A stretch of 64,000 nucleotides of DNA from Saccharothrix sp. ST-888 (GCF_000955975.1 NZ_JYJF01000016.1:1-64000); one strand, 5' to 3'. Shown: positions 33,841-42,943, counted from the stretch's first letter. Notes: generated by a model not told the origin, from the letters alone. Numbers and translations are program-made.

Positions 33841-35319
33841 TCAAGCCCGGCCACCGGCCGCCCGGTCGAGCTCCTGCACCACCGCCTTGTCCAGGAACGG
33901 GACCGATCGCCCCGCGAACCTCTGGCAGGGGTCCGAGCCCCGGCCCGCCACCAGGACGACGTCGCCGCCGCGAGCACGGGACAGGGCCTCCGCGATGGCC
34001 TCGCGCCGGTCTCCGATCCGCGCATAGGGAGTCGGGGTGGTGGCGAGACCCGCTTCGACCCGGTCGAGGATCAGCTCCGGGTCCTCGCCGCGGGGACTGG
34101 TCGAGGTGAGCACGACCAGGTCGCTGAGGCGGCCGGCGATCTCGCCCATGGGAGCGCGCTTGCCGGGGTCGCGGTCGCCGCTGCACCCGAAGACGGTGAT
34201 CACGCGGCCGGTGGCGAGGCCGCGGATGGTGGTGAGCACCTTCTCCAGCGCGTCGACGGAGTGCGCGTAGTCGACGACGACCGTCGCCCCGCTCCTCGCC
34301 CGGTAGGTGTCGAACCGGCCCGGGATCTGCGGCAGTTCCGCGAGGACGGCGGCGATCTCCTCGATCCCGTGCCCGGAGAGCACCGCCGCCGCGGTGGCGG
34401 CGAGCGCGTTCTCGACCGCGAAGCGGCCGGGCACCGGGAGGTGGAAGGCGTGGGCGGTGCCCTCGTGGTGCACGGTGAAGTCGCTGCCGGCGGCCGAGAT
34501 CCCGATGTCCGTGGCCCGGAGGTCGGCCGGACGGCCGGAGGCGGAACAGGTGACGCTCGTGTCCGGCATCAGGGCCAGGATGTCGGTGCTCACCGGGTCG
34601 TCCAGGTTCACCACGGCCTGTCGGCAGCGTCCGTTGAACAGCCGCAGCTTGGCCTGCCGGTAGTTCTCCAGGGTGAGGTGGTCGTCCAGGTGGTCCGGGG
34701 TGAGGTTGGTGAAGACGCCGATGTCGAGGAAGGTGTGCTCGACCCTGCGGTGGAGCAGCGCCATCGAGGACGCCTCCAGGACGAAGCATTCCGCGCCGCC
34801 GTCGGCCAAGTAGCGCAGCATGGCCTGGAGTTCGGGTGCCTGGGGTGTCGTGATCATGTTGGTGGACACCAGGAGGGGACGGCCTTCGAACCGCGAGCCG
34901 CCCGTGCCGATCACGCCCACCCGGCGCCCGAGCGCCCCCAGGACGGCCTCCAGCATGAAGGCGACGGAGGTCTTGCCGTTGGTGCCGGTGACCGCGATCC
35001 CCCACAGCTCCCGCCCCGGCTCGCCGTAGTAGCGGGAGGCGAGGCGGGCGGCGGCCGTACGGACGTCCGCGACCCGGACCACGCACGGGCCGGCCGGGAG
35101 CTCGACGTCCGTCCGCTCGACCAGTGCGGCCACCGCGCCTCGCCGGTACGCCAGGGCCAGGAAGCGGTGGCCGTCGAGGCGCCGACCGTCGCGGGCGACG
35201 AACAGCGCCCCCGGGTGCACCGCCCGGGGATCGAACGTGATGCCCGCGGTGATGTCGACCCGGGGATCACCGGCCAGCAGAGCGTGCTCCAAACCGGCCA
35301 GGGCGGTGCAGAGTTGCAT
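33841..35319 (-). CDS. MurE-like Mur ligase with altered amino-acid site
   Basis: The 492-residue protein is a full-length Mur ligase of the MurE branch. It has an N-terminal UDP-sugar domain (GITFDPRAVHPGALFVA), P-loop VTGTNGKTSVAFMLEA, MITTPQAPELQ, FTNLTPDHLDDHLTLENYRQAKLRLF (with the Lys usually carbamylated), PGRFDTYRA and VVVDYAHSVDALEKVL. Two motifs that bind the incoming amino acid in MurE differ: the usual DNPR is STSPR (LTSTSPRGEDPE) and the GKGHE-type motif is GRGSDP. It therefore looks like a paralogue adding something other than meso-diaminopimelate, or acting on another acceptor. It follows the APC permease on the same strand, 64 bases away, and may be co-transcribed with it. Confidence 0.85.
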   Translation of the reverse strand: MQLCTALAGLEHALLAGDPRVDITAGITFDPRAVHPGALFVARDGRRLDGHRFLALAYRRGAVAALVERTDVELPAGPCVVRVADVRTAAARLASRYYGEPGRELWGIAVTGTNGKTSVAFMLEAVLGALGRRVGVIGTGGSRFEGRPLLVSTNMITTPQAPELQAMLRYLADGGAECFVLEASSMALLHRRVEHTFLDIGVFTNLTPDHLDDHLTLENYRQAKLRLFNGRCRQAVVNLDDPVSTDILALMPDTSVTCSASGRPADLRATDIGISAAGSDFTVHHEGTAHAFHLPVPGRFAVENALAATAAAVLSGHGIEEIAAVLAELPQIPGRFDTYRARSGATVVVDYAHSVDALEKVLTTIRGLATGRVITVFGCSGDRDPGKRAPMGEIAGRLSDLVVLTSTSPRGEDPELILDRVEAGLATTPTPYARIGDRREAIAEALSRARGGDVVLVAGRGSDPCQRFAGRSVPFLDKAVVQELDRAAGGRA

Positions 35320-35382
35320 CCTCGCAGTACATCAGGACACGGGAGGCCGCGCGAGTGGGCGGCGGTTCGGCCGAGGCCGGGG

Positions 35383-37065
35383 TCAGTGTTCGTTCTCCTC
35401 GGCCGGCGCGGTGCCGTGGATGTTCCGCTCGATCTCCTCGGCCGACGCGGTGCCGTGGATGTTCCGCTCGATCTCCTCGGCGGACAGCGCCGCCCGCAGC
35501 GCCCAGTAGTAGACGGCCAGCGAGAAGAGCACGACCGCCACGATGTCCCACCACAGCGGCAGGTTGCCCGCAGCGCCCGCCCCGAAGGTGCCCTGCCAGG
35601 AGATCAGGCCCATCCCGATGAGGTAGACCGGCAGCCACCGGCCCGCCCTGAAGTCCATCCGGGGGGCGCCCGGCAGGCCCTTGGCGTTGGCGCGGGCGGC
35701 GTACGAGCCCATCAGGAGGTAGCCGATCAGGATCGCCGCGCCCAGGCGCCACAGGGTGTCCCAGCCGGCCCAGTAGATGACCAGGCCGGCGACCGCGAAG
35801 GAGACCGGCGCGACGACCGATCCGGCCGGCAGGCGGTACGGGCGCTCAAGGCCCGGCAGGCGCCTGCGCAGCACCCCGAAAACCAGCGGCGCACCCGCGT
35901 ACATCAGCACCACCGCCGAGGTGATGAAGCTGACCAGCCGCTGCCAGCTCGGGAACGGCAGGAAGCACAGCACACCCGCCACGTAGGCGACGATCAGGCC
36001 GACCCACGGGACCGAGCGCCGGTCCGTCCACTGGAGCGCCCGAGGGGCGTAGCCGTTGCGGCTCAGCCCGTACGAGATCCGGGAGCTGGAGGTGATGTAG
36101 ATCAGGCCGGTGCCGCCCGGGGAGATGATCGCGTCGGCGTAGAGCAGACTGGCCAGCCAGCCGAGGCCGAGCAGGGTGGCCAGACCGGCGAACGGCCCCG
36201 CGAGGCCCGGGTAGTCGAGCGCGGCCCAGCCGCCGGCGAAGGTCCTGGGCGGCAGCGAGGTGATGAAGACGACCTGGAGCACGACGTAGACGAAGGTCCC
36301 GAGGGTGACCGACCCCAGGACGGCGCGCGGGATGTCCCGCCGGGGGTTCAGGCTCTCACCGGCCCACTGGATCGCCTGCTCGAAGCCGAGCAGCGCGAAG
36401 ATCACCCCGCTGGTGCTGATCGCCGCCAGCACGCCCTTGGCCCCGTACGGCGCGAAGCCGTGTGCGGTGAAGTTGCCGCCGTGGAACTCCGTCAGCGCCA
36501 GCACCAGGATGGTGAGCAGCGGAATCGCCACCTTCCACCAGGTGGCAGCGCTGTTGGTGTGGGCGAGGATCTTCACGCCGAGGAAGTTGACCACCACGAA
36601 GACCGCCAGCAGGCCAGCCGCCACCGCGAAGCCCGAACTGGTGAGGGTGTGGTCGGCGTGCAGGAAGCCGCGCGCCCAGGACCAGTGCCCGGCGTAGTTG
36701 ATCATGGCCTGGACCTCGATCGGCGCGATCGTCGCGGCCTGCAGCCAGGAGAACCAGCCGAAGGACATCCCGGCGAACCCGCCGAAGACGTAGTGCGGGT
36801 AGCGGGCGGTGCCGCCCGCGACCGGGAACAGCCCGCCGAGTTCGGCGTGCACCAGCGCGAGCAGCACCACGGCCACCGCGCCGATCCCCCAGGAGAGCAC
36901 GGCGGCCGGCCCGGCGGTCACCACGGCGTTCTTCGCCCCGAACAGCCAGCCCGAGCCGATGATCGCGCCGACCGAGGCCCACAGCAGCCCGATCATCCCC
37001 ACCTCGCGGCGCAGTCTGCCGTTCCCCTGCGCGCCGGACGGGGTGATCTGATCGGTCGATGCCAT
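35383..37065 (-). CDS. APC family amino acid permease
   Basis: The 560-residue protein has twelve predicted membrane helices and the APC opening VGMIGLLWASVGAIIGSGWLFGAKNAVVTAGPAAVLSW, with GSGW in the unwound first helix that binds the amino-acid carboxylate. Helix 6 has SGVIFALLGFEQAIQWAGESLNPRRDIPRAVLGS. It should be a cation-coupled amino acid importer or exchanger. The ATG at 37065 is chosen because helix 1 follows after 25 residues. A longer upstream frame has no membrane character. The hydrophilic C-terminus carries a 13-residue tandem duplication. The MurE-like gene lies just downstream, so the carried amino acid may feed that ligase (inference). Confidence 0.9.
   Translation of the reverse strand: MASTDQITPSGAQGNGRLRREVGMIGLLWASVGAIIGSGWLFGAKNAVVTAGPAAVLSWGIGAVAVVLLALVHAELGGLFPVAGGTARYPHYVFGGFAGMSFGWFSWLQAATIAPIEVQAMINYAGHWSWARGFLHADHTLTSSGFAVAAGLLAVFVVVNFLGVKILAHTNSAATWWKVAIPLLTILVLALTEFHGGNFTAHGFAPYGAKGVLAAISTSGVIFALLGFEQAIQWAGESLNPRRDIPRAVLGSVTLGTFVYVVLQVVFITSLPPRTFAGGWAALDYPGLAGPFAGLATLLGLGWLASLLYADAIISPGGTGLIYITSSSRISYGLSRNGYAPRALQWTDRRSVPWVGLIVAYVAGVLCFLPFPSWQRLVSFITSAVVLMYAGAPLVFGVLRRRLPGLERPYRLPAGSVVAPVSFAVAGLVIYWAGWDTLWRLGAAILIGYLLMGSYAARANAKGLPGAPRMDFRAGRWLPVYLIGMGLISWQGTFGAGAAGNLPLWWDIVAVVLFSLAVYYWALRAALSAEEIERNIHGTASAEEIERNIHGTAPAEENEH
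35396..35483. repeat. 39-bp coding tandem repeat at the 3' end of the permease gene
   Basis: Two 39-bp units (35396-35434 and 35435-35473) differ at one base and are followed by ten bases of a third. In the permease frame each encodes the 13 residues EEIERNIHGTASA or EEIERNIHGTAPA, so the C-terminal tail repeats EEIERNIHGTA twice and ends EENEH. Confidence 0.9.
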
Positions 37066-37294
37066 GCGTTCGGCCTCTCGGGACTCGACCGGCACGCGGG
37101 ATCCGGCCGCTCGGGCGGTGGTGCCGCGGTAGCGGTGCTTCGGCGGTGCCGCCCGCGGCGGGGTGCTGACGCCGACGGTGCCGCAGATCCGGCGCGGAGT
37201 CGGCCGGGCGGCCCTGACACGCACGGGCACAGCCGCCCCTCGGCCGAGTTGTCGGATGGTATGCGTCACCGCCGGCCCGAGGATCGGCCGTCGG

Positions 37295-37756
37295 TCAGGC
37301 CCGGCCCGAGGAGGCCTGTTCGGTCAGCGACTTGAACAGGTGCACGTCCTCGTGGCCGCCGGGGATGCCCAGGGTCCGGCCGGTCTCGACGTAGCCGTGG
37401 CGCTGGTAGAACCCGGGCGCCTGGAAGGTGAACGAGGAGACGACCATCCGATCGCAGCCGCGCCGCCGCGCCTCCGCCTCGGCGGCTCCCAGGAGCCTGC
37501 TGCCCCAGCCGTCCTTGCGGCTGTCCTCGCGCACCCACACCAGCTCGATGCCGCACAGCCCGCCCCAGGTCCACCCGGCCAGCCCGCCGACCAGTTCGCC
37601 CGTCTCGTCGGTGACCTTGACCGACAGCGTGCCGCGGTCGTCGGCGCCCGTGGCCGCGGTGTTGAAGGCGGTGAGCTCCTCGATCAGCCGCTCGTTGAGC
37701 TCGGAGTCCCGTTCACCCACGACCAGGACCGGGCCGGTTTCTTGATCATTAGTCAT
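37295..37756 (-). CDS. GNAT family N-acetyltransferase
   Basis: The 153-residue protein has the GNAT fold: strand LSVKVTDETGELVGGLAGWTWGGLCGIELVWVREDSRKDGWGSRLLGAAEAEARRRGCDRMVVSSFTFQAPGFYQRHGY contains the acetyl-CoA pyrophosphate loop R-K-D-G-W-G-S (motif A, about residues 84-92) and the motif B ending FYQRHGYVETGR. The acceptor amine cannot be told from the sequence. It is about 230 bases upstream of the permease gene on the same strand, a gap long enough for a separate promoter. Confidence 0.86.
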   Translation of the reverse strand: MTNDQETGPVLVVGERDSELNERLIEELTAFNTAATGADDRGTLSVKVTDETGELVGGLAGWTWGGLCGIELVWVREDSRKDGWGSRLLGAAEAEARRRGCDRMVVSSFTFQAPGFYQRHGYVETGRTLGIPGGHEDVHLFKSLTEQASSGRA

Positions 37757-37829
37757 GGCGCGGAGTATGGCAGTCCGCGCGCCCCGGCGGCCCGTGATTT
37801 AGCGGCTCCACCGGTGGGTCCGGACACTT

Positions 37830-37944
37830 CCGGGGGCACGGGGGACTGCGCGGGACCGGAGGGGACTGCGCGGGACCGGAGGTGACGGCGCCGCACCTTC
37901 CGCCGCGCGCACGCAGTCGATCAAGCAGGGCCCCGCACCCCCGG
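37830..37944. repeat. Dispersed repeat copy with an internal 20-bp tandem duplication
   Basis: The ends CCGGGGGCACGGGG and CCCCGCACCCCCGG are imperfect inverted repeats of the same family as 22364-22531, sharing GATCAAGCAG before the right end. GGGGACTGCGCGGGACCGGA is duplicated exactly at 37841-37860 and 37861-37880. This copy is not between convergent genes: it lies upstream of the GNAT gene and next to a decayed gene. The rest of 37757-38210 shows no clear gene. Confidence 0.65.
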
Positions 37945-38210
37945 GTGCCCGGCTTCCGCCGGCCGGGACCGCACGGTTCCCGTCCGCAGGACCGCCGCGA
38001 TCACTCCGGGTCGGCGTCCGCACCCCAGACCGGGCGGAGCCGCCCACCGAGGTCACCGGCCTGGCGGAGACCTGCGTGGTAGACCGGCTCCCAGGCCGCC
38101 GGGTCGGTCAGGTCCGGTCCGAAAGCGCGCACCGATGTCGGATCGGGACCGACGGTCACGGCGGTGTGCGCCCCGGCGATCTCGGCGGGTCTCGCACCCC
38201 CGGGCTCGGG

Positions 38211-38887
38211 TCAGCCCAGGTAGGCCGGGGCGACGGCGGCGGCGACCGAGCGCTGCGGGGTGCCGGTGCCGTCGGCCGGGACGGTCCACAGGTCGGCGCC
38301 GTAGTCGCCGGGCATGGCGTAGAGCAGGGTCGAGTCGTCCGACCAGAGCGCCTGGTCGTCGATGTTGCGCTGCTCTGCGGTGGCCGTCTCGGTCATGGTC
38401 CGCAGGTCGAGCACGTACAGCCGCCACGGCGAGTCGGCGGAGGCACCGGGGACGCGCTTCTTGTAGGCGGTCCGGGTGCCGTCCGGTGAGGGGGAGGGGC
38501 ACTCGACGTTCTGGTGCAGCGTGGTGAGGGTGTGTGCGGTGACGTCGCCCTGGACGAGGTAGGTGTGCCCGCCGGTGGCCAGGGTGGCGTAGAAGCGGTT
38601 GTCGTCGGCGAAGTGACACCCCAGACGTCGGTGTCGTGGGACTGGTAGGGGTGGCCGTCCCTGGTGATCGCGAAGGTCTCCAGGTTCTCCTGGACCGCCC
38701 AGCTGCGGGTGTCCACGATCGTGGTGCGGGTGGAGAAGCCGGTGCCCGCGTAGGAGTCGCCGCGGACGGAGACCGTCCAGGCGACCAGGTGGCCGGAGGG
38801 CGAGACCCGGGCGCGGGTGGGGACATCCGTCCACCTCCGCCCGGCCGCCTGCCGGACGGCTCCCGGCTCGGCGATTGACCTGCTCAT
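38211..38887 (-). pseudogene. Truncated and frameshifted TolB-like (beta-propeller) gene
   Basis: The reading frame starting near 38887 has VSPSGHLVAWTVSVRGDSYAGTGFSTRTTIVDTR, up to DTDVWGV. The protein continues in the next frame as FADDNRFYATLATGGHTYLVQGDVTAHTLTTLHQNVECPSPSPDGTRTAYKKR and ends AVAPAYLG. One base is missing between 38612 and 38613, and restoring it gives WGVTFADDNRFY. Homologues in actinomycetes, as I recall them, have about 110 more N-terminal residues including a membrane anchor, which are absent here. With two lesions this is a decaying relic of a TolB/WD40-like surface protein. It is divergent from the cobC fusion gene. Confidence 0.75.
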
Positions 38888-38982
38888 CGGGCCCGTGGTG
38901 GGATTTCGGGGCCGGTGGGCCGACGGGCCGGTGAGTGCGGCGGGAGAACGGTGGGGCGGACGTGATCGAGGGGGGTGTGCCG

Positions 38983-40494
38983 GTGCGGGACCTCGTGGTG
39001 GGAGTCGGGGCGAGCCGGGGTGTGCCGGGTGCCGAGGTGCTCGGGCTGATCGACGCCGCCCTGGCCGCCATCGGACTCGGCCGCCACCGGATCGCTCAGC
39101 TGGCCACCGTCCTGGGCAAGGCCGGGGAGCCCGGCCTGCGGGCAGCGGCGCGGGAGCTCGGCGTACCGCTGGTCGGCCACCGTGCCGAGGCGCTGGCGGC
39201 CGTGCCCGTTCCGCATCCGTCCGGCTCGGTCCTGGCCGTGGCCGGGACGCCCAGCGTCGCGGAGGCGTCCGCCCTGCTCTCCGCGCCCGGCGGCGAACTG
39301 CTCGTCCCCAAGCGCAAGTCCGCCCGGGCCACCGTGGCGATCACCCGGCGGTCCTCCCGGCCGGCCGCCCCACTCCCCCTTCACCCTGGAGCCCCCGACG
39401 TGACCACCGAGCCCGACCTCCGCACAACGGGCGAGCCCGGCCCCCGCACGACGGACGAGCCCGACCTGCGCCACCACGGCGACGCCGAGGTACGTGCCGC
39501 CGGACTGGTCGACCTCGCCGTCAACGTCCGCACCGGCACGCCGCCGGCCTGGCTCCGCGAGCGCCTCGCCGCGACCCTGGCCGACCTCGCCGCCTACCCC
39601 GAGCAGACCGCCGCCCGGCGGGCCGTCGCCGCGCGGCACGACCGGCCGGTGGACGAGGTGCTGCTGACCTCCGGCGCCGCCGAGGCCTTCGTCCTGCTCG
39701 CCCGCACGCTGGCGCCGCGCCATGCCGTGGTCGTGCATCCGCAGTTCACCGAGCCGGAGGCGGCCCTGCGCGACGCCGGGATCACCGTCCACCGGGTGGC
39801 CCTCCCGCCCGCCGAGGGGTTCCGGCTCACGCCGGGCGCGGTGCCCGAGGAGGCCGACCTGGTCGTCCTCGGGAACCCGACCAACCCGACGTCCGTGCTC
39901 CACCCGGCCGCCGAGGTGGCCGCGCTCGCCCGCCCCGGGCGGACACTGGTCGTCGACGAGGCGTTCATGGACGCCGTCCCGGGCGAACGGGAGTCCCTGG
40001 CCGGGCCCGAGTACCGCGCACTGCCCGGCCGGGTGGTGGTGCTGCGCAGCCTGACCAAGACCTGGGGCCTGGCCGGGCTGCGGATCGGCTACGTGCTCGG
40101 CCCCGCCGGGCTGATCGCCCGGCTCGCCGCAGCCCAACCGCTCTGGCCGGTCTCCACCCCCGCCCTGGTCGCCGCCGAGGCGTGCAGCGCCCCCGCCGCG
40201 CTCGCCGAGGCGGAGCAGGCCGCGCACGCCATCGCCGGGCAGCGGGCTCACCTGCTCAAGGGCCTGGCCGCCGTCACCGGTGTCCGGGTGCACGGGGAGC
40301 CGGCCGCGTCCTTCGTCCTGATCGAACTGCCCGGTGCGGCGGCCGTCCGCGAGCGGCTTCGCGCGGCCGGGTTCGCGGTACGACGCGGGGACACCTTCCC
40401 GGGTCTCGGAGCAGACTGGCTGCGGATCGCGGTCCGGGACGAGGCCACCACCGACCGCTTCCTCGCCGCGCTCGCCGAGGCCGTCCACAGCTGA
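38983..40494 (+). CDS. CbiG C-terminal domain fused to CobC-like PLP aminotransferase
   Basis: The 503-residue protein has two parts. Residues 1 to about 130 (RDLVVGVGASRGVPGAEVLGLIDAAL through TPSVAEASALL and GGELLVPKRKSARATVAI) match the CbiG/CobE C-terminal domain. A charged linker with repeated TTEPDL/TTDEPDL follows. Then a class I/II aminotransferase of L-threonine-O-3-phosphate decarboxylase type has VLGNPTNPTSVL, VVDEAFMDAVPG, the PLP Lys in LRSLTKTWGLAGLRIGY and the Arg of LRIAVRD. It would take part in the cobalamin pathway. The GTG at 38983 is chosen for its GAGGGGGG site; GTG codons at 38935 and 38962 are alternatives. The fusion is known in actinomycetes. Confidence 0.88.
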   Translation: MRDLVVGVGASRGVPGAEVLGLIDAALAAIGLGRHRIAQLATVLGKAGEPGLRAAARELGVPLVGHRAEALAAVPVPHPSGSVLAVAGTPSVAEASALLSAPGGELLVPKRKSARATVAITRRSSRPAAPLPLHPGAPDVTTEPDLRTTGEPGPRTTDEPDLRHHGDAEVRAAGLVDLAVNVRTGTPPAWLRERLAATLADLAAYPEQTAARRAVAARHDRPVDEVLLTSGAAEAFVLLARTLAPRHAVVVHPQFTEPEAALRDAGITVHRVALPPAEGFRLTPGAVPEEADLVVLGNPTNPTSVLHPAAEVAALARPGRTLVVDEAFMDAVPGERESLAGPEYRALPGRVVVLRSLTKTWGLAGLRIGYVLGPAGLIARLAAAQPLWPVSTPALVAAEACSAPAALAEAEQAAHAIAGQRAHLLKGLAAVTGVRVHGEPAASFVLIELPGAAAVRERLRAAGFAVRRGDTFPGLGADWLRIAVRDEATTDRFLAALAEAVHS

Positions 40495-40549
40495 TCCGCC
40501 CGCCTCGGCCACGGGCCGGTGCGGTCTCCCGCGTGGACACCGCCGTCGG

Positions 40550-41386
40550 TCATACCAGGCTGACGGGGTCCGAGCGGCGCACCCGGCCCGGCCGCAGCAC
40601 CTGCGCATACGCCCCGACACACGGCAGCAGGCCCAGACCCGGCAGCGGCTCCACCCGGTTGTACCGGGCCGGAACGCGCAACGCCTCGGTGTTGCCGGGC
40701 AGTTCACCGTGGGCGAGGGTCGGCACGACGCAGCGCGGCGTCGGCACGACGATCCGCAGCCGCAGATCCGCGCCGACCAGCAGCTCACGTCCCACCCAGG
40801 CGTTCTCCGCGAACGGTCCGCCCTCCTCGGTACGGATCACCAGGTTCGGCCGGTAGCGCTCCGCCTCGCCCTCGCCCGGACCGCCGAGCCTCGCGATCCC
40901 GGCGAGGGTGGTGGTGGCCAGCAGGTGCAGCGGCGCGAAGTCGAAGAACGTCCCGGCGGGCGCGGCCCTGCCGAACTCGCTCTCGGTATAGCGGACATCC
41001 GCCTCGACACCGCTGCTCAGCACCTCCTCGGGGACGGAACGGCGCAGTGTCGCCCCGGCCGGCGGGGTGTCGATCAGCGAGACCCGGCGGCCGAGCCGTC
41101 CGGAGACGGCCTCGTCGATGTCGGCGTCACCGCTCCAGAGCGGCTTGCCGTCGGGGCAGGTGATCCATGCGCCCGCCTCGGCGCCGGCTGCCCGGAAGCC
41201 GAGCAACTCCCGCCACCAGCGCGGGTTCTTGGCGCTCGCCACCTGCCCGGTCTCCCGGTCGAGCAGCGCCAGCACCCGATCCCCCGCCACCCCCCGCTCC
41301 CCCACCTCACACTCGGAAAGCCCCTCCCCGAGCATGGACTTCACCGGATAGCGCCGCAGCGCCTCCACCACCCCGATCGTCACCAT
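40550..41386 (-). CDS. MOSC domain protein (molybdenum cofactor sulfurase-like)
   Basis: The 278-residue protein has an N-terminal MOSC beta-barrel (VEALRRYPVKSMLGEGLSECEVGERGVAGDRVLALLDRETGQVASAKNPRWW) and the MOSC domain (YRPNLVIRTEEGGPFAENAWVGRELLVGADLRLRIVVPTPRCVVPTLAHGELPG). The Cys in PTPRCVVPT is the conserved cysteine thought to carry sulfur or substrate. It may act in molybdenum-cofactor transfer or in oxime/N-hydroxylated compound reduction, but partner genes are not adjacent. It converges on the cobC fusion gene from the right with 55 bases between the stop codons. Confidence 0.85.
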   Translation of the reverse strand: MVTIGVVEALRRYPVKSMLGEGLSECEVGERGVAGDRVLALLDRETGQVASAKNPRWWRELLGFRAAGAEAGAWITCPDGKPLWSGDADIDEAVSGRLGRRVSLIDTPPAGATLRRSVPEEVLSSGVEADVRYTESEFGRAAPAGTFFDFAPLHLLATTTLAGIARLGGPGEGEAERYRPNLVIRTEEGGPFAENAWVGRELLVGADLRLRIVVPTPRCVVPTLAHGELPGNTEALRVPARYNRVEPLPGLGLLPCVGAYAQVLRPGRVRRSDPVSLV

Positions 41387-41605
41387 GCCGACACCCTGTC
41401 AGAGCGCGACAGACTCCTGCTTCGCACGCCGCCTACGGCACTCTGGGTAATCGCACTGTTACAGTCAATCACCGGGTGGAGGTGGGAACACTGCTCCGGC
41501 GCTGCCGGATTTGCGGCAACTCCCGCGCATTTCCCGCCCGCACCCGGACCCGGTGCGCATCGCAACGGCAGGTCCATGAGAAGCACCCGAGCAGAGGCGG
41601 TATTC

Positions 41606-42943
41606 ATGGCACAGGAAGCCAGGATCGACGTCGAGTTGACGGCGAAGAAGGGCGAAGCGGAGCCCTCGGCCGAGCAGGTGAAGACATTCGCCACGGCGCT
41701 GAGGCCGGGAGCGTGGTTCGCCACCCCGTCGGGCACGGGGCGCACCGACGACCGGCAGCCGGACGCGGAGTGGCAGCTGGAGTCCTCCCGGCCGTACCGG
41801 GGCGAGGTGGCGCAGGGCAAGGCGGCCGTGTACTACGGCAAGGGCCACAAGAGCACGCTGGTGAAGCCGTTCATCTTCGCGGACGGGTTCAACTACGGCC
41901 CCAGCGACCTGACGGCCCTGTGGGCCCACTTCAACGCGCCCTACGCGAAGGGCAGGAAGGGATTCCTGGACCAGTTGCTCGATGCGGGCATCGACGTCAT
42001 CCTGGTCGGCTTCGAGCAGCGGCACACCTACCTCCAGGCCAACGCCGGCGTGGTGATCAGCGCCATCCACCAGGCCATCGACGACCGGCGGGGCGGCGAG
42101 CCGCTGATCGTCGGCGGGGTGAGCATGGGCGGCATCATCACCCGCTACGCCCTCGCCGAGATGGAGCACCACAAGGTCGACCACCAGACCGCGACCTACC
42201 TCTCCTGGGACTCCCCGCACAACGGGGCGTGGATCCCGCTGGTGCTCCAGCAGATGGCGTACTTCTTCGAGGACGTCCCGACCGGCAAGCCGGGGCCCAA
42301 GCAGGCCGACCTGATCAGGAGCCCTGCCGCGCAGCAGCTGCTGTGGGCCTGGGTGGAGAACGCGAAGTACTCCGGCCCGGTCGCGACCGTCAGCAAGCTG
42401 CGCCAGGAGTTCCTGTCGGAGCTGAAGAAGTACGGCCAGTTCCCGGCCCGGCCCCGCAAGCTGGGTGTGGCCAACGGCACCGGCGACGGGATCGGCCGCC
42501 AGCTGCCGCCCGGGGAGGTGGTGTTCGACTGGAAGGTACCGCTGGTCGCCGCCGCCCAGGCCCGGTTCCAGCCCGCCTCCGACGAGCAGCAGCCGATCGG
42601 CGAGATGAAGTTCATGGGCCAGGTGCGGCGGGGCAACACCTCGTACGTCCCCGCCCTCGACGGCGCGCCCGGCGGCGCCCTCGACTCCTTCGGCCTGGTC
42701 GCGGACGCGCTCAAGGCCAAGATCCCGGCCAACTACCGCAGCGGGTGCTTCGTCCCCACGGTGAGCGCGGTCGCGCTGGACTACGACCCGGTCAAGTGGG
42801 ACGTCGACCCGTACGAGAACATCGACGAACTGCCCATCGAGAAGAGCATGCTGGACGAGTTCCGGTGCGACTCCCGGAACACCGAGCACAGCCAGGTGAC
42901 CGAGACGCTGGTCCAGTGGATCCTGGAGCGGATCGTCGGCTGA
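41606..42943 (+). CDS. Alpha/beta-hydrolase (lipase-like) protein
   Basis: The 445-residue protein has no signal peptide. It has an alpha/beta-hydrolase core with the oxyanion strand FIFADGFNYGPSDLTALWAHF (about residues 85-105), a nucleophile elbow GVSMGG (IVGGVSMGGIITRYALAEME, about residues 170-190) and an Asp/His-bearing C-terminal half. SWDSPHNGAWIPLVLQQ resembles the helix after the elbow in lipases and PGAP1-like hydrolases. It would hydrolyse an ester or act as a lipase-like enzyme in the cytoplasm, unless exported without a classical signal. The ATG at 41606 has AGAGGCGG upstream. An ATG 30 bases earlier (41576) is possible but has a weaker site. Confidence 0.8.
   Translation: MAQEARIDVELTAKKGEAEPSAEQVKTFATALRPGAWFATPSGTGRTDDRQPDAEWQLESSRPYRGEVAQGKAAVYYGKGHKSTLVKPFIFADGFNYGPSDLTALWAHFNAPYAKGRKGFLDQLLDAGIDVILVGFEQRHTYLQANAGVVISAIHQAIDDRRGGEPLIVGGVSMGGIITRYALAEMEHHKVDHQTATYLSWDSPHNGAWIPLVLQQMAYFFEDVPTGKPGPKQADLIRSPAAQQLLWAWVENAKYSGPVATVSKLRQEFLSELKKYGQFPARPRKLGVANGTGDGIGRQLPPGEVVFDWKVPLVAAAQARFQPASDEQQPIGEMKFMGQVRRGNTSYVPALDGAPGGALDSFGLVADALKAKIPANYRSGCFVPTVSAVALDYDPVKWDVDPYENIDELPIEKSMLDEFRCDSRNTEHSQVTETLVQWILERIVG

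Noticed and set aside
38983..38991. Start of the cobC fusion at 38935
   Set aside because: That GTG has no good ribosome-binding site, and family N-termini begin near RDLVVGVGASRG, matching the GTG at 38983. It remains possible.
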